Positions 56,500 to 64,000 of a stretch of 64,000 nt of DNA are shown piece by piece (the stretch's first letter is position 1; the number at the start of each line of letters is the position of its first letter). The position numbers were made by a program, and so were the translations under genes. This stretch comes from Gigaspora margarita (taxonomy: Eukaryota; Glomeromycota; Glomeromycetes; Diversisporales; Gigasporaceae): positions 86,596 to 150,595 of the forward strand of contig WTPW01001261.1 in assembly GCA_009809945.1 (NCBI GenBank). The letters run 5' to 3'. Below the pieces are notes generated by a model. The model saw only the letters and a list, made by a program, of their open reading frames with translations. It made no database searches and was not told the origin of the DNA.

Positions 56500-57655
56500 A
56501 TATATAAAAAAAAAAATTTAAATTGTTTTATATCAAAATTTGTTTAATGGTTTCAAAAAGAGATTGTATTTTAATAAATGTGTTCTCAGAGAATGTTGAG
56601 CCAATGAATTTTGCACACTGCTTGAGACTTATTTTTAAGGTTACAAATTTAATTAAACCTTTGATTTGTTAAAATTGACTGTTTAATAGTTTAATTTGAT
56701 TATTTTGACCAAATTTCTAATTGACTCTATACTTTTTTTTTGTGGATAAAGTGGAGAATTGAATATATTACAATAAAACGAAGAATTTTTATTATTAAGT
56801 AAAGTTTGAACCTTATTTACTAAATAGGTTGCCCGGAATCAATGTTATGAATTCAAAAAATTTTATTAGCGCAAGCTCTAAAATCATGCGCTCATTTTCT
56901 ATTTAAAAAATTTAAAATACACATAAAAAATTTTTTTATTATACGCAGAACGCTAATTATTTTTAACAATATATACGCAAATTTAAATCTATGTATGCTG
57001 CGCCTGCTGCGCCTACTACGCAGGTCCACTGCTCGGGAATACCTTTTCAAATTTTGGTTGAAATATTAAAATATTGTTATCAGGTTTTTTTCATTATAAA
57101 TATGACACAAAAAATTAGTTTTCTGTGTTCAATAGATAAGAAAAAAAACTTATTAATAAAAACTTATTATACTAAATTTTAAATAAATGATATTCTGAAC
57201 AACTTAGTCTCCCTCATTGCATTCAACAAAAGAATACAATTTATCTGTTTAATCAAGAACGTCCCAAATTTATTTAATGAAATAATTCAATTGATAAATG
57301 TCCATTGTTACTAAAGTGAATAAAATAAAATTAGTAAGAATTATTAAGTACTATAATAAATTACCACTTAACATAAATAATTTAAAAAAGCCAATAAATT
57401 AACACGAATAAATTTAAACAATATGCTAACCACTAAACTTTAACATGAATAAATGTAGAAGATTTGTTCGTAGTAACCTTTAGATCCAGTAAATGTAAAT
57501 ACTATAAATAAAATTTGCAAGACATTAAATTATATAGTTGTAAATATTTATGCACCAAAATGAAGCTTATCAATCAGCATTCTTTATACTCACCAACTAT
57601 ATAAAGTGGTTCGAGACTAACATCTGATTTATAAAATTTAAATCTAATAATAAAC
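56500..57655. other. No supported gene
   Basis: The frame at 56991-57182 starts MYAAPAAPTTQ and contains IPFQILVEILKYC, which faintly recalls an F-box helix, but it is too short and stops quickly. Otherwise AT-rich spacer. Confidence 0.25.
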
Positions 57656-57660
57656 TGTGC

Positions 57661-57845
57661 GTAAGTGGAAACGGGATTTAAGTGGTTAAACTAATATAGT
57701 TTATTTATTATTTTATTAAACCCTATACTCTAATCCTAATCCTAATCCTAATCTTAATCCCAATCCTAATCCTAATCCTAATCCCAATCCTAATCCTAAT
57801 CCTAATCCTAATCCTAAAATTCTAAGAAACTCCGTTTTCACTTAC
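57661..57845. mobile_element. TIR element filled with a CCTAAT array
   Basis: GTAAGTGGAAACGG at the left is mirrored by CCGTTTTCACTTAC at the right. The centre (57722-57818) is about 16 units of the hexamer CCTAAT with a few CCCAAT or CTTAAT variants. On the other strand this is ATTAGG, one base from the TTAGGG telomere word. Confidence 0.6.
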
Positions 57846-57849
57846 AACG

Positions 57850-59160
57850 ATTATGTGAAAGCGTATGGATTGTTTAAGGTTGTTCAAGCGACATCCAGAA
57901 TTCCTCTAGCAAGAATTCAAACATAGTAACTAAGTCACGATATCAAATCATATGATTTGAACGTTTATATCTTGATCTTTTTGGAATTGATAATAACAAT
58001 AGGGTTGTATTGTCTTAAATATACGGTAATGTCAACTTGTCAATCTAACTTTATAGCATGAATCAACTTTCTAGAATCGGATATGATCTAGTTTACTGTT
58101 AAAGATATTTTATTCAAGTGTATAGTACATTGTTTATATGAACAAAAAACAAGCATCAATAGTAATTTATTTCCTAAATTAATCATAAATGTCATCAAAA
58201 TTAATTTATATTCGTTATAGAAAACAATATTTAGCTTAAGAATATAAAATAAAAATTGTTCTTTTGATGTAACAATCGCTAATTATAGACTACAATTAAA
58301 AATGTTTGATAAATAAAGAGAGTAGTATATTTTGTTTATCAATCATCTCCAATATCCTCAAACAAAGAAAAGATGATAAAGCATAAAGTATCATATGGTC
58401 TTGCTTCTAAATCATTTGATAAAACTGCAAGCGATTCTTAATATCTGCTCATTTTATGATAAAATAATTCACGGTTACTTGTTGTGGGTTTGCAAAAAGG
58501 TGTGACCCCATGATTTTTGTGATGATCAAGGAAAATTTGAGATTCCAATAATCATATATTCGATTAGTCATATTTTATTTCCAATAATAAAATCTGCAAG
58601 CGATTCTTCATAACTAACCATCTTTTGATAAATTAACCCACGATTACTTAATGCTATTACGAAATTCAGCATGATCTTTAATGATTTATTAAATTTACAT
58701 TCTATGAAATTGATGCATTAAGGCGCATTGGCATTGGCGTTATTCATGGCTTTTTTTTTGACTATCCTCATACATTGTTACACCCGACTAAAAACCTGGT
58801 GAATCGGAGTATCAAAATCTTGATGATATGCGGTACAAGCATGGTCTTCTCATACAACATATCACACAAATGCATGCAATAAAAATCAATATTGGCAATT
58901 GTTTACAATCTCTATTGGATATAGCTGTTTTTACAGGAGTGAATGTATTCGTAAAAATCCAAAGTCGAGACAATATATAATTTTGAATGCATCTTCTAAA
59001 ATATTTTTATTTAAAAATAATTATTTTGTAATAATTACAACTTTTCTATATCGAGAAAAAAAAATCATTGGCTTTAATTCTATAATAAAATATGCTTCAT
59101 ACGATCATTCGGTCTTGATATTCATTTGCCATTTACAGGGGTAGCATGCCCGCCGATCGC
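57850..59160. other. No supported gene
   Basis: AT-rich spacer. GCAAGCGATTCTT recurs near 58425 and 58595 and TTTGATAAA(A/T)T near both, so 58370-58690 may be a diverged direct duplication. Confidence 0.3.
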
Positions 59161-59169
59161 TGGGGTGTC

Positions 59170-59412
59170 ACTTCATAACTCTCGAACCAGCAAGCCCACA
59201 CAAATAAAATTATGCTTTTCGGTTCGTTTTAACATGCTCTTTAAAAAATAACCACTTTTTTTTTTAATATGTTAAGATACACAAATAACGATTAAAATCG
59301 AATATTTTGTAAGAACGCGACAAAAGAGCGTTATCATTTTTAAGAGCCTTTAAAATAAATTCGATAAATATAATTTTATTTGTGTGAATTTGCTGGTTCA
59401 AGAGTTATTGCC
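59170..59412. repeat. Foldback element with CTCTCGAACCAGCAA ends
   Basis: ATAACTCTCGAACCAGCAAG with CACACAAATAAAATTAT at the left is inverted at the right (ATAATTTTATTTGTGTGAAT and TTGCTGGTTCAAGAGTTAT). The arms carry AAAGAGC and TTAAAAATG words. Non-coding. Confidence 0.55.
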
Positions 59413-60349
59413 GTTTGAATTTTATATTACTATCGTTGATCTATAAAAAAAATCCTTATTACCGGTATTAGAATTTACTATATTATGTTTGTAACTACCG
59501 GTATGCCGATATTTGATACCCCAGTCGAAACTGTTCATTATAATAGAGATTGTATTCAGAAAACGTGCTATCTTAATTCGAGCCGTAACTTAAAACAGCT
59601 CTTAACGTCCGCTATTTCAAGATTTTATAGTATATTAACTTACATTTTCAGAAACGTAACGTAAAGACTTTTTTTACTTAGAATAAATTCAAGCTAAATA
59701 TTGCTAATTAGCTCAAAAAAATAATCATGTAAAAAAAAAAAAACACTCATTTATAATCTTCTTTTGCATCAGTATTATGATATAAAAATACTGAACTTTT
59801 TTGAATTAGATTAATAATTACAAATAAAAATTTTTAAATAAATAAATCCTTTAAATAAACGATGAAAGATTTAATATATAGTTTTTTTTTAAAAAAAATT
59901 GTCTAATTTTTTTAAAAGATGAAAGACATCTCCTAACTTTTATTTCTTTAGAATATTTAAATATATATACACAAAATATTTTAAAAACTTAACTTCTGTT
60001 ATGATCATTTAAATGAAGACATTATTCTGAAATGTTATATTGAGAAAAATGAAATATTGAGTTTTTGTAAAATTAGAATCTCAGGTATCAATCATATTAA
60101 TCAAGACGAATACATACATTTGTTGAGTCTTGATCATTCAGTTGTTAATTATTTTTTTGGTAAATAATTTATGGATTAATTCTCGTTTCCGCTTATTCAC
60201 ATTATGGATCAGGGTATTATTGTGATCTTGTTATAGATCGGGGGATTAGTAATAATAATTTGTAACTGGCAGATAATTTAGTAATAATGTCGTGTTTATC
60301 TGAGAACTATATCAGATATAGTCGACTCGTATATACAGCATTGGGGATT

Positions 60350-60990
60350 TTAATTGCCGGAATTATTTATTTGCAACATATCCTCAATGTTCTGTCTGAC
60401 ATTACGTGCAGTTGGTCTTTTTGATGGATTAAAGTTTTTGACAACTTGTGAGTTCCAAACTAAATATATCTGATTTTGTAGTATATTTGTTTCCTCTTAA
60501 TACTTCTGGTGCAATATTTGGAATAATATCGTATACTTCATTATTTATTGGTTGATCGGCTTATCCCAAAATCGCTAATAGCGATAGCTATATGTATTTT
60601 TGTCACCATTTTTGTGAATTAAGTATATTGCCACTGTGAAAATCTCTATTAATAATCCGTTGACCATGAATCTTCTCAAGCCCTGCTGCAATATTTGCTA
60701 GCACTTTTAATTTACTACGAGAATCTAATTTGTAACTATTATTTAATCTTGATCAATATTTTCGGAATTATTAACGTTAAATCTTTTAAGAACGATTTCA
60801 CGCCTATTTCGTATAAACCATCCTTTTTTTGGAAGACCATCCATATTACTTTATATATTTTACTAAATCTCCTTCGGCGAGATATACGATATTAATGAAC
60901 TACTCAAAAGGAATATATTTATTCGATTCTGGAATCTTAAAACCAGCGATCTCTTTATTAGATCATCAAATTATTTCCGCTTAGCGCCTG
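60350..60990 (-). pseudogene. Decayed TKL-like protein kinase
   Basis: Broken minus-strand pieces follow the same kinase type as 51846-53341. A leader scrap lies near 60970-60930, then YIPFE and YLAEG (about 60910-60870) and a glycine-loop region. The clear block VLANIAAGLEKIHGQRIINRD with FHSGNIL (about 60705-60630) has NRD in place of HRD. There follow AISDFGIS (about 60585-60565), NIAPEVLRGNKYTTKSDI (about 60520-60470) and the end NIEDMLQINNSGN with TAA at 60350-60352. Several stops and frame changes separate them, so it is a dead copy. Unlike the gene at 51846-53341 it retains DFG, so the two are not recent duplicates. Confidence 0.75.
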
Positions 60991-60999
60991 AAGCGATGT

Positions 61000-61525
61000 G
61001 TTATAAAACACACAGTATAAAAAGTCTTTTTAATATTAAATCGACAAACTTCGCACTTTTTGATAATTTTTCTTGAATATTATCGAACTTCATTATATAT
61101 CTTAAAAATTTTACTTTGATAAATTTCGTGATAATAATATAAATACAATTTGTTTAGCCCATACGTATTTCTCAATTATATGTTTCATACATAATAATAA
61201 TGAAATTAATAAGTCAGAAATACAATATAGTTTATCTCTTTCTTTAATGAGACCTGATTTGGATTTTATATTGAATTTCAATTGGTCTGTTTCAAATGCA
61301 AAGAAATTCATCAAGAATATTCCAGAACATTAAATGAATTTTCGATAGAAATAAGATTGTTACACGTAATAACCAGAGAAAAATTAATGTTACACGGGAA
61401 ATCTGATTTCTAGAATTCTTTTAACTGTATCGGTATGCTCCATTTTTGAAGTATATAAAAAAAAAATGCATTTGAAATGTTTATCAGTTTGGACTGAAGT
61501 GTAAATTAGGTGCCTAAATTATTTT
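61000..61525. other. No supported gene
   Basis: AT-rich DNA upstream of the kinase relic. The frame at 61111-61314 could contain further worn kinase sequence but nothing is recognisable. Confidence 0.25.
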
Positions 61526-61529
61526 GGTT

Positions 61530-61710
61530 TACAGTAAATAAAAAAATTGCCGAAAATATTTTAGACCGTAAAATAATTTCGTTTGCCGAAAATATTATCG
61601 GTTCCGAAATTATTTATGCTGCCGAAATTATTTATTCGCCCGAAATTAATTTTGGATGCCGAAAATAATTACAGATGTCGAATTTCAGATGCCGAAATTA
61701 TATTTTTTGG
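61530..61710. repeat. GCCGAAAATAATT word-repeat block
   Basis: TGCCGAAA followed by TAATT or TATT is repeated about nine times in 180 bases with varying spacers (GTT, TGC, TCG, GAT). A second block with the same word in both orientations is at 62275-62405. Ends not resolved. Confidence 0.5.
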
Positions 61711-62274
61711 TGACATTGTACGTAAATTTTAATTGTTAATATTTTCAACTGTTTTTTTTTTTTTTTTATTCTTATTATATCAAGCTACCCTCACAATTTT
61801 TGAATCCAAAAATTCAGAAGAGTTTATTATGTTTGAATACTGTAGAAGCTACTCCTTCCTTCTCTTTAGTCCGAAAAAACTCTAAATTTTTTTTCAACAT
61901 CTTGGTAACTTTTATTCGGTCATACAGTATACGATATATTGAATTCTCATACATGCATCCATATATACGGTATACATAAGCACAACAATTGTTCTTCCCA
62001 ATATAATGTTTATTAACCATTCAAAATTCAAGATCAAGTGTAATGTGATAATCAAAACATACATAAGAAGTTGCGTGTAAATTAAGCCAATAAAACCACA
62101 TTATAGTTAGGATAGGATTAGAAATTATGCAACTTCTATTAGCGAATTTCTCAATGAAAGAAGTGGCTTTCTAATTAAAGATTAGAGACATTCCCGTTTT
62201 TTTTTTTTTTTTTTGCATATACTGTAAAAAGTGGTTTCGTTTCGATTTGGCCAAAATTGCGATTTTACTGTAAT

Positions 62275-62405
62275 AAATTATGAGTTTATTCTTTCGGTAA
62301 CCGAAACATTTTCGGCAGCCGAAAATAATTACGGCAATTGGAAGTATTTTCGGCAGCTGAAAAATAATTTCGGAGTCAAAAAGCCGAAAATAAATTACGG
62401 CATTT
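62275..62405. repeat. Second CCGAAAATAATTACGGC word block
   Basis: Same word as 61530-61710: TTTCGGCAGCCGAAAATAAT and CGGCAATTGG with inverted parts. TTACTGTAATAAATTA lies just to the left and AATAAATTACGGCA at the right. Probably two copies of one element or its two halves. Confidence 0.45.
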
Positions 62406-62859
62406 TGAAGTGATGTAATGCTGTAATCCTTCTGAATTTAGTCACTCATATTGAAGTGGTTTGATTCACCTTAGTTATAAAATGTCCCTGCGTGAATATT
62501 GATATCATACTTTAATTAGCCCCCCACAATTAATATATTTTAATTGAAAAATTAGTGTCGATATTCACTTAATGGTTATGTGTCTTTTTTTTTTTTTTTT
62601 TAATAAATCGTCATGTCAGAATAAATTTGAAATTGAATAATTACAGTAATTCAATATTAATCCTAACAAATTTATTCAATGTATTTAATTTGTACTTGTA
62701 GATTGGTCATGTCAGATACCAGATAGGCTGATTATTTTTAATTTTTGAACTCTATATGTAAGAATTTTTAGTTTGGATCTTTATTATAAATCACACTACT
62801 GGTGTTCAACACTATTATAATACAAATTTTTAAAATGCACAAAAATTTGTTTGTCATTA

Positions 62860-63080
62860 GGGTTAAGGTTAGAGTTTGGGTTAAAATTAGGATAAGATAT
62901 AATATATACCAAAATTTTGCAATAAGTTTTTTTTGTTAAAACATAAAGATTGATTTTTTAGATAGATTTTTTAAATATAAATGATTTTTGAATCATTCAT
63001 TTTTTCAAAAATTTATATTAAATCCAATCTTTTTATTATACTAATTTCATAATTTTTGATTGACATCTTGTATTGAATAC
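62860..63080 (+). repeat. Dispersed-repeat copy (20100-20560 family)
   Basis: TTAGGGTTAAGGTTAG, TATACCAAAATTTTGCAAT, GTTAAAACATAAAG and a TTTTTTAGATAGATTTTT block match the order of the 35740-35990 copy. Confidence 0.4.
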
Positions 63081-63323
63081 TACAGAAGATTAAGAGGGGT
63101 TCAGATTAGATAGTTGATTGTATTAGTAATATAAAAAAAACAAAAGTATTAAAAATAATTTCCTAATAAAGAGTTTTATAAATATTATATTTGTAATTAA
63201 GTAGGTTACAATACAACTTTTTATAAAAATAAAAGTAGCAATACGTTTAAATTAATATCTGGATCCGATTTATAATTAGATGTTATAAATACTACTCTAA
63301 AATCTGTTCTATGCTGACTCATA

Positions 63324-63630
63324 CCATATATTCCCGAAAATAAGCTACCTTTTTTGGGCCCAAAAATTACATGAAAAAACGGGGGTAGCTTATTTTTAGC
63401 GTATAGACGTTTTTGAAAAAATTGAAAAACGTACTAATAAAAAGTTGTCCAAATGACACTAAATTTTTATTGTAAGCGTATTTTGATGCGCTGAACAACT
63501 TTACTTAATCGAACTTTTGAAGTTTACTTAGTATAAAAAAAGTTTTATATGTAGCAACTGCTAACGCGTTTTTTGAGATTTTTGAAAAAAAACAGGGGGT
63601 AGCTTATTTTCAGAGTAGCGGAATATACTG
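63324..63630. mobile_element. AAATAAGCTACC-family MITE, best preserved copy
   Basis: TA at 63322-63323 and 63631-63632 flanks CCATATATTCCCGAAAATAA (followed by GCTACC) and the inverted end GGTAGCTTATTTTCAGAGTA (GCGGAATATACTG). The core has AAAAAGTTGTCCAAATGACA and GCGCTGAACAACTTTACTTA. 307 bases, non-coding. Confidence 0.65.
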
Positions 63631-63793
63631 TACTATTTTAGGCTGCCATTTTAGATTGGAAAAAAAGTTTTAGTAAAAGAATATAATACTTTCTTGACTA
63701 TAATGAAGCAATTGAATACAAATTTTAATAGGAAAATAAAAACATGTATATTATTAAAATAACAAACCCAGAACATGAACCTGTTATACAATT

Positions 63794-63945
63794 AGGGTCC
63801 GGAATGGGCCGGGTCGGGCCAGGCTTTCATAAGCCCGATAAAAATATTTCTAAGCCCGACCTGGGCCCGTACCCGGTTATAAAAAAATGGCCAGGCCCGG
63901 ATCAGGCTTTGTATAGGCCCAACCTGGCCCGTTGGCCCACATATT
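63794..63945. repeat. GGGCCCGG word-repeat block
   Basis: GC-rich reiteration of GGGCCGGGTCGGGCC, AAGCCCGA and GGCCCGGA(T)CAGG in both orientations, beginning TTAGGGTCCGGAATGGGCC. Sharply different in composition from its surroundings. The frame at 63744-63980 reads through it. Confidence 0.45.
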
Positions 63946-64000
63946 ATAGAACAAAAAAATTAGATGCAGCTGTTATATAAATAGATGATCATCTAATCAT

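Noticed and set aside
56991-57182. F-box protein start
   Set aside because: Only IPFQILVEILKYC recalls the motif; the frame is short and no following exon was found.
57722-57818. Telomere
   Set aside because: The hexamer is CCTAAT rather than CCCTAA, lies between inverted ends, and ordinary sequence continues on both sides.
63744-63980. 78-codon Pro/Gly-rich gene at the right edge
   Set aside because: It reads through the GGGCC word block; composition explains the residues.

Overview
The window looks like a nuclear scaffold of a very AT-rich fungus, most likely an arbuscular mycorrhizal fungus (Glomeromycotina, Rhizophagus-like). The reasons are strongly AT-rich intergenic DNA, GT-AG introns of roughly 40-95 bases, dense small repeats, an intact gene of the Cys-rich-leader TKL-like kinase type that is greatly expanded in that group, a decayed second kinase of the same type, and an HP1-like chromodomain gene. 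The assignment is inference from gene style; no marker gene was compared.

The layout is two-sided. From 1 to about 39.7 kb there is almost no intact coding sequence. This side is a thick deposit of non-autonomous DNA transposons: hAT-like with 8-base target duplications, Tc1/mariner-like with TA, Harbinger-like with TTA, a TTAA-flanked one and several foldback palindromes. They are joined by two tRNA-derived SINEs, one 5'-truncated LINE and an approx. 285-base satellite interrupted by an assembly gap (15933-16402). Many elements are nested, up to four deep (2490-7017). This side also holds a decayed NOA1/YqeH-type GTPase (13740-14905) and a multi-exon gene of uncertain status (18080-20090).

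From 39.7 to 56.1 kb lies an island with believable host genes: a small secreted protein (39768-40199), a remnant of a 2OG-Fe(II) oxygenase (41836-42719), part of a coiled-coil gene (43845-44302), a secreted Ser/Thr-rich protein with a hydrophobic tail (46734-47186), a steroid 5-alpha-reductase family enzyme (47850-48846), a kinase-fold protein lacking key catalytic residues (51846-53341) and an HP1-like protein (55235-56061). From 56.1 to 64 kb there are only a kinase pseudogene (60350-60990) and further repeats. I see no operon-like or pathway relation between these genes.

The most unusual pattern is a recurring element design. Several unrelated short elements with hAT-type ends and mostly exact 8-base target duplications have interiors that are degenerate reiterations of one short word, a different word in each family: CAAAT/TTTGA, GAAAC/TTTCG, GGCTAAGCC, CACATAATTTGG, TTGTCCAAAA and others. 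No LTR retrotransposon or other virus-like element was recognised.
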